47,963 nt of DNA, from NCBI GenBank assembly GCA_900314485.1, contig OMVL01000004.1, forward strand, positions 1 through 47,963, given 5' to 3'. The notes beneath the pieces were generated by a model. It saw nothing but the letters and a program-made list of their open reading frames with translations, did not search any database and was not told the DNA's origin. The number at the start of each line of letters is the position of its first letter. The first letter of the stretch is position 1. A program made the position numbers and the translations under genes. This document shows positions 30,310 through 38,553 of this stretch, piece by piece. This stretch comes from an uncultured Eubacteriales bacterium (GTDB lineage: Bacteria > Bacillota > Clostridia > Oscillospirales > Oscillospiraceae).

Positions 30310-30899
30310 AGCGGATTAAAGAGGTCATTGTGGTAGAGGGCCGCTACGACAAGAACACGCTCTCCCAGCTGGTGGATGCCCTCATCATTCCCACCGACGG
30401 CTTCGGCATCTTTAAGGACGGGGAGAAGAAGGCCTTGCTCCGCCGTCTGGCGAGGGAAAAGGGGCTGATCCTCCTGACGGACAGCGACGGGGCAGGCTTT
30501 GTCATTCGCAACCACCTGAAAGGGGTCATTCCCCGGTCGCAGCTGAAACAGGCCTATATCCCCGACGTCTACGGCAAGGAGCGGCGCAAGGCCAAGCCGG
30601 GCAAGGAGGGCAAGCTGGGAGTAGAGGGCATGACGCCGGAAATCCTGGAGGAGTCTCTCCGCCGGGCGGGGGCCACCTTTTTGGATGAGAGCGCCGAAAA
30701 CGGTGAGCGCAGCCGGGCCATCACCAAGGCGGACTTCTTCCGGGACGGACTCACCGGAAGGCCGGATAGCGGAGAAAAACGGGATGCGTTGAAGCGGAAG
30801 CTGGAGCTGCCCCAGCGGCTGACGGCCAACGGACTGCTGGAGGTATTAAACCGGCTGTATGACTATCAGACTTATTGCGATATAGTAAAAGAGCTGTGA
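30306..30899 (+). CDS. rnmV: Ribonuclease M5
   Basis: The 197-residue Toprim-domain nuclease matures 5S rRNA in Firmicutes. Catalytic features are VVEGRYDKNTL (Glu11) and LLTDSDGAG (Asp59, Asp61). The C-terminal part (LTANGLLEVLNRLYDYQTY) is typical. It overlaps holA by four bases (ATGA), so the two are translationally coupled. A terminator begins within its last codons (30888-30919). Confidence 0.93.
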   Translation: MKRIKEVIVVEGRYDKNTLSQLVDALIIPTDGFGIFKDGEKKALLRRLAREKGLILLTDSDGAGFVIRNHLKGVIPRSQLKQAYIPDVYGKERRKAKPGKEGKLGVEGMTPEILEESLRRAGATFLDESAENGERSRAITKADFFRDGLTGRPDSGEKRDALKRKLELPQRLTANGLLEVLNRLYDYQTYCDIVKEL

Positions 30900-30919
30900 G
30901 CAAATGCTCGCAGCTCTTT
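30888..30919. terminator. Bidirectional terminator after rnmV
   Basis: A 14-bp stem with one G-U pair (30888-30901 with 30906-30919) closes on AAAT and ends in TCTTTG. It also lies behind the minus-strand gene ending at 30938. Confidence 0.8.
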
Positions 30920-30937
30920 GTGCGTAAATGGGAGAGA

Positions 30938-32026
30938 TCAGGCGTCTTCCAGCTTCAGATCTCCCTCTTTGATCCAGCCCAGCTTGCGGCAGAGGAGACC
31001 CAGTGCCCAGCAGATGATGCCGGGGAGGACAAAGCAGATGAGGATCAGGCTGACCCAGTGTGCGGGGGAAATGGCAACGCCGTTGTTGACCCAGCCGGTG
31101 TAGACGCCGATGGGGCCGACAAGACCGCAGGTGCCCATGCCGGAGGAGACGGCGGCACCGTTCATCTCCAGATGGAAGAGGCAGGTGGCAATGGGGCCGG
31201 TAATGGCGGCGGTCAGCGTGGGCGGGATCCAGATGCGGGGGTTGCGGATGATGTTGGGCATCTGGAGCATGGAGGTGCCAAGTCCCTGACTGACCAGACC
31301 GCCCCAGCGGTTTTCACGGAAGCTCATAACGGCAAAGCCCACCATCTGAGCGCAGCAGCCGGCCACGGCAGCGCCGCCGGCAAGGCCTGTCAGACCCAGA
31401 GCAGCGCAGATGGCGGCGGAGGAGATGGGCAGTGTCAGGGCCACGCCTACCACCACAGAGACCAGAATGCCCATCAGGAGGGGCTGCAGCTCAGTGGCCC
31501 ACATGATAACGGAGCCAAACCAGCTGGCAGCGGCGCCCAGGGCGGGAGCCAGCCATGCTGACAGGGCAATGCCCACACCGATGGTGACCAGGGGGGTGAC
31601 CAGAATGTCCACCTTGGTCTCTTTCGATACCGCTTTACCGATCTCAGAGGCAATAATTGCCACAAACAGAACTGCCAGAGGTCCGCCGGCTCCGCCCAGT
31701 GCGTTGGAGGCAAAGCCCACAGTCACCAGCGAAAACAGCACCAGCGGCGGGCACTGCAAAGCGTAACCGATGGCCACTGCCATGGCCGGACCGCTCATAG
31801 CAGAGGCAAGGCCGCCCACAGTGTACTCCGTGCCGGCCACCGTTGCCACGGGGTCGGTCAGAAAGGGGATGTGGAACTGGGTGCCGACAGTGTTGATGAT
31901 GGTGCCGATCAGCAGGGAGGCAAAGAGACCGTTGGCCATAGCGGACAGGGCGTCGATACCGTACCGCTTGGCGGAGATCTCAATGTTCTTCCGCTTCAAA
32001 AATTCCTTCAATCCGTTCATTTGCAT
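30938..32026 (-). CDS. PfoR-like PTS_EIIC_2 family membrane protein
   Basis: This 362-residue hydrophobic protein has about nine or ten membrane helices and Gly/Ala-rich re-entrant loops (SAMSGPAMAVAIGYALQCPP, GLTGLAGGAAVAGCCAQMVGF, GLVGPIGVYTGWVNNG). It belongs to the PfoR/PTS_EIIC_2 group, relatives of sugar phosphotransferase IIC domains that lack IIA and IIB parts. PfoR was named as a putative toxin regulator in Clostridium perfringens, but transport is the likelier role. No PTS partner is nearby. The start may be 32026 or the second ATG at 32020. Confidence 0.8.
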   Translation of the reverse strand: MQMNGLKEFLKRKNIEISAKRYGIDALSAMANGLFASLLIGTIINTVGTQFHIPFLTDPVATVAGTEYTVGGLASAMSGPAMAVAIGYALQCPPLVLFSLVTVGFASNALGGAGGPLAVLFVAIIASEIGKAVSKETKVDILVTPLVTIGVGIALSAWLAPALGAAASWFGSVIMWATELQPLLMGILVSVVVGVALTLPISSAAICAALGLTGLAGGAAVAGCCAQMVGFAVMSFRENRWGGLVSQGLGTSMLQMPNIIRNPRIWIPPTLTAAITGPIATCLFHLEMNGAAVSSGMGTCGLVGPIGVYTGWVNNGVAISPAHWVSLILICFVLPGIICWALGLLCRKLGWIKEGDLKLEDA

Positions 32027-32081
32027 TCACTTCTCTTTCTCTCAAATATGAGGACAGATATGGTGACAAGATGTCTATGCC

Positions 32082-32109
32082 ATTATAATACAGAACGGAC
32101 AGTTGTCAA
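32082..32109 (-). promoter_or_regulatory. Sigma-A promoter of the PfoR-like gene
   Basis: Minus strand TTGACA (32109-32104), 16 bases, TATAAT (32087-32082). The rest of the gap 32110-32293 has no supportable gene. Confidence 0.75.
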
Positions 32110-32293
32110 TTCCAAAAAAATGGCTGGTTTTCGCAACACTTTTGGTAAAAAATAAAAATGATAGCCGGCAAAAAAGGCAAAGCCGCAGGATGACGAAAAA
32201 AGACGGACCAAAACGGGGGCTGTGCGCCGGCACCGGCTGCGGGGCGGCGGAACAGGCCGGTCAAGAGACAAAAAAGCTCCTGAGACAGCAGGC

Positions 32294-32322
32294 TTGAGAT
32301 TAAAAAAAGCCTGTAGTATAAT
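32294..32322 (+). promoter_or_regulatory. Sigma-A promoter of the MATE gene
   Basis: TTGAGA (32294-32299), 17 bases, TATAAT (32317-32322). Confidence 0.75.
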
Positions 32323-32374
32323 TACAAAATGACTACTTTTTGCCTTGAAAGGGCAAGACAGGATGTGACGCACA

Positions 32375-33739
32375 TTGGACAAACAGATCTCGGATCAGCA
32401 GTATATCCGCATGACCCAGACGCCGGTTCACAGTCTTGTGATCCGGCTCTGTATTCCCACGGTCATCAGTATGCTGGTCACCAACATTTATAATATGGTA
32501 GACACCGCTTTCGTTGGCAAGCTGGGAAACAGCGCCAGCGGCGCCGTGGGCGTGGTTTTTGGATTCATGGCCATTTTACAGGCGGTGGGCTTTCTTTTTG
32601 GCCAGGGGGCGGGGAGTATCGCCTCCCGTCAGCTGGGACAGAAGGAGCGGGAGGCGGCCGGCGTCACCGCCTCTACCGGGTTCTTCCTGGCCTTTGGCTC
32701 CGGCATTTTGATTGCGGTAGCCAGCTTTTTCTTCCTTCGGCCCCTGGTCATGCTGCTGGGCAGTACCGAGACCATTGCCCCCTATGCCGAGGAGTACATC
32801 TGTTATATCCTGCTGGCAGCTCCCTTTATGACCTCCAGCCTGGTACTCAATAATCTGCTGCGCTACGAAGGGAAGGCGGCCCTTGGTATGATCGGCCTGA
32901 TGGCGGGCAGCGTGCTCAACATTTTCGGGGACGCCTTCTTCATGTTTCATATGGGCATGGGGGTTGCGGGAGCGGGACTGTCCACCGCATTATCTCAGAC
33001 GGTCAGCTTCTTTATCCTGCTCAGTGTTTTTCTAATGAAAAAGACCCAGTGCAGCCTCTCCGTTCGGCGCTTCTCCTGCAGCGGACGGAACATTCTGGAC
33101 ATCATCGCCACCGGAATGCCCAGCCTGCTGCGGCAGGGACTGGCCAGTCTCTCCACCGTCGTCCTCAACGGGCAGGCGGGTGTCTATGGCGATGCCGCTA
33201 TTGCCGCCATGAGCGTGGTGAGCCGCATTGTCATGTTTGTCTTCTCTGTGGTGGTGGGCATCGGCCAGGGCTTTCAGCCGGTCAGCGCATTCAATTACGG
33301 GGCCAAAAAGTACGGCAGGGTGCGGGAGGGCTATCGCTTTACCTTCCTCCTGGGACAGGGAGTGCTGACTGTCCTGGCGACCCTTGTACTGATTTTCTCC
33401 GGCAGCTGCATCCAGATCTTCCGGGACGATCCGGATGTCATTGAGATCGGCACCCGAGCGCTGCGCCTCCAGTGCCTTGCCATCTGCTTTCTGCCCTTCA
33501 GCATGGTGACGGAGATGCTGCTCCAGAGCACAGGACAGAAGCTGAGCGCATCCCTGCTCTCCGCCATGCGCAGCGGCCTGTTTCTCATTCCCGCCCTGCT
33601 CATTCTGGCAAGGCTCCGGGGCCTTGCCGGAATTCAGGAGGCCCAGCCGCTGGCGTATGTGGTCTCCTTCGTGATCGCCATTTTCTTTGCCCGCTGGTTT
33701 TTCCGGCGGCTGCCAAAGGAAAATGAGGGGGATTTATAG
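32375..33739 (+). CDS. MATE-family multidrug/cation exporter
   Basis: The 454-residue protein has 12 expected helices in two MATE halves. The first opens with PVHSLVIRLCIPTVISMLVTNIYNMVDTAFVGKLG, the second with GMPSLLRQGLASLSTVVLN. FGFMAILQAVGFLFGQGAGSIASRQLG and FVFSVVVGIGQGFQPVSAFNYGA are family signatures. It should export cationic compounds in exchange for Na+ or H+. The start is TTG at 32375; the upstream ATG at 32364 is followed at once by a stop, and the next in-frame ATG is 32411. Standalone gene with its own promoter. Confidence 0.92.
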   Translation: MDKQISDQQYIRMTQTPVHSLVIRLCIPTVISMLVTNIYNMVDTAFVGKLGNSASGAVGVVFGFMAILQAVGFLFGQGAGSIASRQLGQKEREAAGVTASTGFFLAFGSGILIAVASFFFLRPLVMLLGSTETIAPYAEEYICYILLAAPFMTSSLVLNNLLRYEGKAALGMIGLMAGSVLNIFGDAFFMFHMGMGVAGAGLSTALSQTVSFFILLSVFLMKKTQCSLSVRRFSCSGRNILDIIATGMPSLLRQGLASLSTVVLNGQAGVYGDAAIAAMSVVSRIVMFVFSVVVGIGQGFQPVSAFNYGAKKYGRVREGYRFTFLLGQGVLTVLATLVLIFSGSCIQIFRDDPDVIEIGTRALRLQCLAICFLPFSMVTEMLLQSTGQKLSASLLSAMRSGLFLIPALLILARLRGLAGIQEAQPLAYVVSFVIAIFFARWFFRRLPKENEGDL

Positions 33740-33832
33740 GAAATTTTTAGCATCCCTTCACATTTTGTTCACGCAAGAGGGGAGAAGTATGCTATACTGT
33801 TGGACGAAACAAGAGAAGGGAGCGTGTTTCCT

Positions 33833-34363
33833 GTGTTCGATTTCTTCCGTGAGCTGAAAAAGCAGACCGCCATTGCTGCGGCCGTCACCATCCTTCTGGG
33901 CCTGGTGCTCATCGTCCTCCAGAGCTGGACGCTGGCTGCCCTGCTGTCCTTTATGGGCTGGGTCATGGTCGTCGTTGGTGTGCTGTCCGTTCTGTTTGTT
34001 GTGGCCAACCGTGACGTCAGCCTGGACTTTGGCCTGGCCGCCATGGGCGTTGTTCAGCTTCTGGCGGGGTTGTGGGTGGTGCGCCATCCCCACGGCACCA
34101 TCAAGCTGCTGGCCACTGCCATCGGCATTCTGGTGCTGATCCACGCCCTGCGGGATCTGCAGTACGCCTTTGACGCCTATCGGGCCAACGCTCAGAACTG
34201 GTGGCTGGCAGCCGTTACCGGCGGCATCACCCTGCTGCTGGCAGTGCTCATCCTGATCCGGCCCTTCAGCCTAATCAACAAGATGCTGATCTTCGCCGGC
34301 GTCTGCCTCATCATTGACGGCATCGGTGATCTGGCCGTGGCGCATCGTCTGGACAACCTCTAA
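33833..34363 (+). CDS. DUF308 (HdeD-like) membrane protein
   Basis: The protein, about 176 residues, has six short membrane segments arranged as three similar pairs (AAAVTILLGLVLIVLQSWTL ... WVMVVVGVLSVLFVV ... GVVQLLAGLWVVRHP ... IGILVLIHALRDL ... GGITLLLAVLILIRPF ... IFAGVCLIIDGIGDL), the DUF308/HdeD pattern. Its function in Firmicutes is unknown. The frame opens at 33800, but the GTG at 33833, about ten bases after AAGGGAG, gives the best spacing; GTG 33824 is possible. A terminator follows at 34380-34409. Confidence 0.75.
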   Translation: MFDFFRELKKQTAIAAAVTILLGLVLIVLQSWTLAALLSFMGWVMVVVGVLSVLFVVANRDVSLDFGLAAMGVVQLLAGLWVVRHPHGTIKLLATAIGILVLIHALRDLQYAFDAYRANAQNWWLAAVTGGITLLLAVLILIRPFSLINKMLIFAGVCLIIDGIGDLAVAHRLDNL

Positions 34364-34379
34364 TCACATACCGAAAGCC

Positions 34380-34409
34380 AGGAGCCTGCCCCGGAAGGAG
34401 CAGGCTCCT
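34380..34409 (+). terminator. Terminator after the DUF308 gene
   Basis: AGGAGCCTGC (34380-34389) pairs with GCAGGCTCCT (34400-34409), followed by a short T-run. Confidence 0.75.
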
Positions 34410-34443
34410 TTGCTGTGGAGCCGGATACTGGATCTTTTAATTT

Positions 34444-34497
34444 CCTACAAAAAAGTAGGTTTACCCTATTGCATCTTATAAAACCCTATGGTATGAT
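34444..34497 (+). promoter_or_regulatory. Promoter and candidate operator of the iscR-type operon
   Basis: TTGCAT (34469-34474), 17 bases, TATGAT (34492-34497). A CCTAC-N6-GTAGG inverted repeat (34444-34459) lies just upstream, and AACCCTAT-N6-ATAGGTT spans the -10 region. Either could be the Rrf2-type regulator's own site. Confidence 0.65.
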
Positions 34498-34521
34498 AGG
34501 TTGAACGAAAGAGGTGATCCC

Positions 34522-34959
34522 ATGATGATCTCAACCAGAGGCAGATATGCCCTCAGGATCATGGTAGAGCTTGCCATGTATCCGGGAGAGGACTATATGC
34601 CCCTGAAGGACATCGCCCAAAGGCAGGAGATCTCCGGCAAGTATCTGGAGGCCATCGTCAAGCTGCTGGTTCAGGGAGGACTGGTCAACGGCGTGCGGGG
34701 CAAGGGCGGCGGCTATCGGCTGGCCCGGCCCGCATCGGAATACAGCATTCTGGAGATACTGGACGCAACAGAAGGCACTCTGGTGCCGGTGAGCTGTCTG
34801 GAGGGCGACCCCAAGGACTGTCCCAGAGTGGGCAGCTGCGTCACCCTTCCCATGTGGCAGGGACTGAGCCAGGTGATCCAGGACTATCTCTCCGCCATTA
34901 CCCTGGCGCAGCTGGTCCAGCAGGCGGCAGAACGGGGCATTCGGCCGGACAAAATCTAA
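34522..34959 (+). CDS. iscR: Rrf2-family regulator, IscR-like
   Basis: The 145-residue winged-helix protein opens MMISTRGRYALRIMVELAMY and has the Rrf2 recognition region (LKDIAQRQEISGKYLEAIVKLL) and wing (VRGKGGGYRLARP). Three cysteines (92, 100, 106) lie where IscR binds its Fe-S cluster, although the spacing differs from the E. coli CX5CX5C. It should sense cluster status and repress the operon through the repeats at its promoter. The frame reaches back to 34501; the ATG at 34522 follows GAGGTG. The IscS-type gene starts 54 bases downstream. Confidence 0.9.
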   Translation: MMISTRGRYALRIMVELAMYPGEDYMPLKDIAQRQEISGKYLEAIVKLLVQGGLVNGVRGKGGGYRLARPASEYSILEILDATEGTLVPVSCLEGDPKDCPRVGSCVTLPMWQGLSQVIQDYLSAITLAQLVQQAAERGIRPDKI

Positions 34960-35013
34960 GGACACCGATCATACAAACAGGATGGACAAACCATCTAAGT
35001 AAGGAGAATCGCA

Positions 35014-36201
35014 ATGATTTATGCAGATCATGCGGCGACCACCAAGACCAGCGAAACTGCAAAGCGGGCCATGCTGGACGCCATGGATCAATTCTGGGGC
35101 AACCCCTCCAGCCTCCACACCCCCGGCCAGAAGGCGGCCGAGGCGCTGGAAGCCGCCCGGGAGACCGTAGCCGGGTGCATCGGCGCAGAGCCCCGTGAGA
35201 TCTACTTTACCTCCGGCGGCAGCGAGGCGGACAACCAGGCGATCCGCTCCGCCGCCTATCAGGGCAAGCGCCGGGGCAAGAACCACATTATCTCTACCGC
35301 CATCGAGCACCACGCCGTCCTCCACACCCTGGCCAAGCTGGAGCGGGAGGGCTTTGAGGTGACGCTGCTGCCGGTGGACGCATCCGGTGTTGTCACCGTA
35401 GAGGCGGTCGCCGCCGCCATCCGGCCCGAGACGGCGCTGGTGACGGTGATGTACGTGAACAACGAGATCGGCACCATTCAGCCCATCAAAGAGATCGGCG
35501 CCCTCTGCCGGGAGCGGAAGGTCATCTTCCACACTGACGCCGTGCAGGCGGTGGGGCATCTGCCCATCAATGTGAAGGAGCAGAACATTGACATGCTCTC
35601 CCTCTCCGGGCACAAGTTCCAGGGTCCCAGAGGTACCGGCGCTCTCTTCGTCCGCAAAGGGATCCCCCTGCTCTCCTTCATCGAGGGCGGCGCTCAGGAG
35701 CGGAGCAAGCGGGCCGGCACCGAGGATCTTCCTGCCATCAAGGGCATGGCTGCCGCGCTGAAAGAGGCCTGCGACCATATGGAGGAGACGAACCAAAAAC
35801 TGACTGCCCTCCGGGACCGACTGATCGAGGGCCTGTCCGAAATTCCTCACGGCGGGCTGAACGGCGACCGGGAGCGCAGAATTGCCGGCAATGTCAACTT
35901 CTGCTTTGAGGGCATCGAGGGCGAGAGCATGCTGCTCCTGCTGGACGACAAGGGCATCGCGGCCTCCTCCGGCTCTGCCTGCACCTCTGGCTCTCTGGAT
36001 CCCAGCCATGTGCTGCTGGCCATCGGCCGTCCCCATGAGGTGGCCCACGGCTCCCTGCGGCTCAGCCTGGGCGAGGACAACACCGCCGAGGACATTGAGA
36101 CCATCATTGAAAATGTGAAAGAAATCGTAGCATATCTGCGGAGCATTTCCCCGGTGTGGAAGGATTTGCAGAAAGGAGTCAGGACTTATGTTATACAGTG
36201 A
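35014..36201 (+). CDS. iscS: Cysteine desulfurase, NifS/IscS family
   Basis: The 395-residue PLP enzyme removes sulfur from cysteine for Fe-S clusters. It has MIYADHAATT, the IEHH motif, DAVQAVGH, PLP Lys201 in SLSGHKFQGPRGTG, and the persulfide-carrying Cys323 in the loop SSGSACTSGSLDPSHVL. The long Cys-bearing loop places it in the IscS/NifS (type I) group. It overlaps the scaffold gene downstream by 14 bases and follows the IscR-type repressor, forming a compact Clostridia-type isc operon. Confidence 0.94.
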   Translation: MIYADHAATTKTSETAKRAMLDAMDQFWGNPSSLHTPGQKAAEALEAARETVAGCIGAEPREIYFTSGGSEADNQAIRSAAYQGKRRGKNHIISTAIEHHAVLHTLAKLEREGFEVTLLPVDASGVVTVEAVAAAIRPETALVTVMYVNNEIGTIQPIKEIGALCRERKVIFHTDAVQAVGHLPINVKEQNIDMLSLSGHKFQGPRGTGALFVRKGIPLLSFIEGGAQERSKRAGTEDLPAIKGMAAALKEACDHMEETNQKLTALRDRLIEGLSEIPHGGLNGDRERRIAGNVNFCFEGIEGESMLLLLDDKGIAASSGSACTSGSLDPSHVLLAIGRPHEVAHGSLRLSLGEDNTAEDIETIIENVKEIVAYLRSISPVWKDLQKGVRTYVIQ

Positions 36202-36607
36202 AAAGGTAATGGACCACTTCCGCAACCCCCGCAATGTGGGTGAGATCCCCGATGCGGACGGCATCGGCGAGGTGGGTAACGCCAAGTGCGGAGATATTAT
36301 GAAGATGTATCTGAAGATCGACGATGACGTCATTACCGACGCCAAGTTCGAGACCTTCGGCTGCGGCAGCGCAATTGCCACCAGCTCCATGGCTACCGAA
36401 CTGATCAAGGGCAAGCCGGTGAGTGAGGCCCTTGAACTGTCCAACAAGGCGGTGGTCGAGGCTTTGGACGGACTGCCCGCCTACAAGCTCCACTGCTCTG
36501 TTCTGGCAGAGGAAGCGGTCAAGGCCGCCGTCAAGGACTACTACGACAAGAACGGCATTGCCTATGATGCCGACCAGTTCGCCTTTGACGACCACGATCA
36601 CGAATAA
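36188..36607 (+). CDS. iscU: Fe-S cluster scaffold, IscU/NifU N-terminal type
   Basis: The 139-residue scaffold has the three cluster-ligand cysteines: Cys34 in NAKCGD, Cys59 in FGCGSAIA and Cys103 in LHCSVLAEEA, plus the conserved Asp36. It receives sulfur from the desulfurase encoded just upstream, with which it overlaps by 14 bases. The C-terminal tail is rich in Asp and His (FAFDDHDHE), common in clostridial versions and possibly metal-binding. No HscA/HscB or ferredoxin genes follow; a terminator does. Confidence 0.94.
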   Translation: MLYSEKVMDHFRNPRNVGEIPDADGIGEVGNAKCGDIMKMYLKIDDDVITDAKFETFGCGSAIATSSMATELIKGKPVSEALELSNKAVVEALDGLPAYKLHCSVLAEEAVKAAVKDYYDKNGIAYDADQFAFDDHDHE

Positions 36608-36619
36608 CAATAACAAAAC

Positions 36620-36660
36620 AACCGCTCCGGCTGTCCCTGAGGATCGCCGGAGCGGTTTTC
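36620..36660. terminator. Intrinsic terminator of the isc operon
   Basis: AACCGCTCCGGC (36620-36631) pairs with GCCGGAGCGGTT (36646-36657), followed by TTC and preceded by A-rich sequence. Confidence 0.85.
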
Positions 36661-36672
36661 GGTTGGGGCCGG

Positions 36673-36951
36673 TCAGCCGCCCATCTGTAGCCACAGTACT
36701 GCGGCCCAGAACTGATAAAAGGCATAGCCCAGTCCCAGGGCGCTGACGATAAGAGAAGGAATCACAAAGAATGCCTCCCGCCGGCGCAGGGCAAAAATAA
36801 CGCCCAACAGCCCGAAAATCTGCCCAACGGAGGCCACATTAAAAAAGGTGCAGGCAATGGCCAAAAGCCCCAGGATCAGAGAGGGAAAGTAAAACGGCTT
36901 TCTCGGCTTTTCCTCTTGCTGCACATCGTGAAAGACTTTATTATCACTCAT
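36673..36951 (-). CDS. Small membrane protein (DUF4190-like)
   Basis: The 92-residue protein has a charged N-terminus (MSDNKVFHDVQQEEKPRKP) and two or three hydrophobic segments (FPSLILGLLAIACTFFNVAS; IFGLLGVIFALRR; FVIPSLIVSALGLGYAFYQF), resembling DUF4190-type proteins. Function unknown. It starts 21 bases after the PepD-type gene ends and is probably in that operon. Confidence 0.7.
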   Translation of the reverse strand: MSDNKVFHDVQQEEKPRKPFYFPSLILGLLAIACTFFNVASVGQIFGLLGVIFALRRREAFFVIPSLIVSALGLGYAFYQFWAAVLWLQMGG

Positions 36952-36972
36952 AAAAGATTCCTCCGTATTCTG

Positions 36973-38421
36973 TTATTTCAGCTGCCGGAGCACTTCCAGC
37001 AGATAATCCCAGGTCCGGCGGACAGACTCTGCATTCAGCCGCTCCTTGGTGGTGTGGATGTCGTCCATGTCCGGGCCGATAGAGACGCAGTCCAGCCCCT
37101 CCAGCTTGCCGGAGAACAGCCCGCACTCCAGACCGGCGTGGATGGCCTGGACCTCAGGCTTGCGGCCGTACTGCTGCTCAAAAACCCGGACCATCAGATC
37201 CCGCAGAGGGGAGGTGCGGCGGTACTCCCAGGCGGGATAGTCCCCGTGGCGGGTGACGCTGCCCCCAAACAGGGCCATGAGGTTTTCCAGACGGCTGTAC
37301 AGAGCCTCCTTCTCCGTTTTCGCGCTGCTGCGGACGGAAAAGATCAGCGTGACCTCCTCTGAGCGGGTGGTCAGAATACCGGGGTTGAGAGAGGTCTGGA
37401 CCAGACCGGGAATGTCGGTGCTCATCCGCTGAATGCCCACAGGCATATTGACCAGTGCGGCAATGACATTCCGCTGCGAGCGGCCGTCCATGGCGGCGGC
37501 GGTGCCGAGCTCCCCAAACTCCGCTGTCAAAGTCAGGCCGGGGTCGGTAGTGTCGTATTCCCCGGAAAAAACAGCCTGCCAGTGGGAAACTGCGTCCCGG
37601 AGAGCTGCCCTGCTGCCGGGGGAGATCACCAGTGTTGCCTTTGCCTCTCTGGGGATGGCGTTGTCTTTCAGGCCTCCCTCTACCGAGACCAGGTGGAAGT
37701 CCACTGCCTTGCTCAGCTCGTTGAGAAGGCGGCCCATGAGTTGGTTGGCGTTGGCCCTGCCCTTGTCGATCTCCGCTCCCGAGTGGCCGCCGGTGAGTCC
37801 GGCGAGGGTGACGGTGGCCGCCTGACCGGACACCGGTTTACGAGCCACAGGGATGTGGCAGTCCGCCTGCAGTCCGCCGGCACAGCTGACCAGCAAAAGC
37901 CCCTCGTCCTCCGAGTCCAGATTGATCATGGTTCGAGACTGGAGGGGGGAGCAGTCCAGAGCGGCGGCGCCCAGCATGCCCACCTCCTCATCCGTGGTGA
38001 GAATCACCTCCAGCGGAGGATGGGGAATGTCGTCGGAATCTAAAATGGCAAGGGCATAGGCAACGGCGATGCCGTCGTCGCCCCCCAATGTAGTGCCGTC
38101 GGCGGAGATATAGCCGTCCTCCAACCGGAGGGAGAGCCCGTCCTTCTCAAAGTCGATGGCACAGCCCGGCTCCCTTTCGCAGACCATGTCTAAATGGCCC
38201 TGCAAAATGACAGGGGCAGACTGCTCATAGCCCGGTGTGCCGGGGTGAAAGAGGATGATATTATGCGCCTCGTCCTGAATATAACGAAGGCCGTGCTCCG
38301 TTGCAAAGCGGACACAGTAGTCGCTGATTTGTTTCGTGTGATAGGACCCGTGGGGGATGCCGCAGATCGCTTCAAAATACCGGAATACCCTGTTTGGCTC
38401 CAGACCGGTCAGAATTGCCAT
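36973..38421 (-). CDS. pepD: Aminoacyl-histidine dipeptidase (PepD, M20 family)
   Basis: The 482-residue metallopeptidase opens MAILTGLEPNRVFRYFEAIC, as in E. coli PepD, which has almost the same length. Metal and catalytic motifs are LQGHLDMVCERE, LGGDDGIAVAYALAI and TTDEEVGMLGA. The C-terminal half holds the second catalytic region with IHAGLECGLFSGK and SIGPDMDDIHTTKERLN. It hydrolyses Xaa-His and other unspecific dipeptides, here in nutrient recycling. The frame reaches 38487; the ATG at 38421 matches the family start. Confidence 0.92.
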   Translation of the reverse strand: MAILTGLEPNRVFRYFEAICGIPHGSYHTKQISDYCVRFATEHGLRYIQDEAHNIILFHPGTPGYEQSAPVILQGHLDMVCEREPGCAIDFEKDGLSLRLEDGYISADGTTLGGDDGIAVAYALAILDSDDIPHPPLEVILTTDEEVGMLGAAALDCSPLQSRTMINLDSEDEGLLLVSCAGGLQADCHIPVARKPVSGQAATVTLAGLTGGHSGAEIDKGRANANQLMGRLLNELSKAVDFHLVSVEGGLKDNAIPREAKATLVISPGSRAALRDAVSHWQAVFSGEYDTTDPGLTLTAEFGELGTAAAMDGRSQRNVIAALVNMPVGIQRMSTDIPGLVQTSLNPGILTTRSEEVTLIFSVRSSAKTEKEALYSRLENLMALFGGSVTRHGDYPAWEYRRTSPLRDLMVRVFEQQYGRKPEVQAIHAGLECGLFSGKLEGLDCVSIGPDMDDIHTTKERLNAESVRRTWDYLLEVLRQLK

Positions 38422-38480
38422 AAAGAAGGATGCCGCCTTTCTGAAAAATGGTAAGTCCATGGTATCACGGCTTTTTCGCC

Positions 38481-38509
38481 TTGTCAATTCATCAGGTACA
38501 TATTATAAT
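38481..38509 (+). promoter_or_regulatory. Sigma-A promoter of the hydroxyacid dehydrogenase gene
   Basis: TTGTCA (38481-38486), 17 bases, TATAAT (38504-38509). Confidence 0.75.
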
Positions 38510-38553
38510 GTAGCCAATAAAACGATGCTGACAGCAGAAAAGAGGTTATAGTG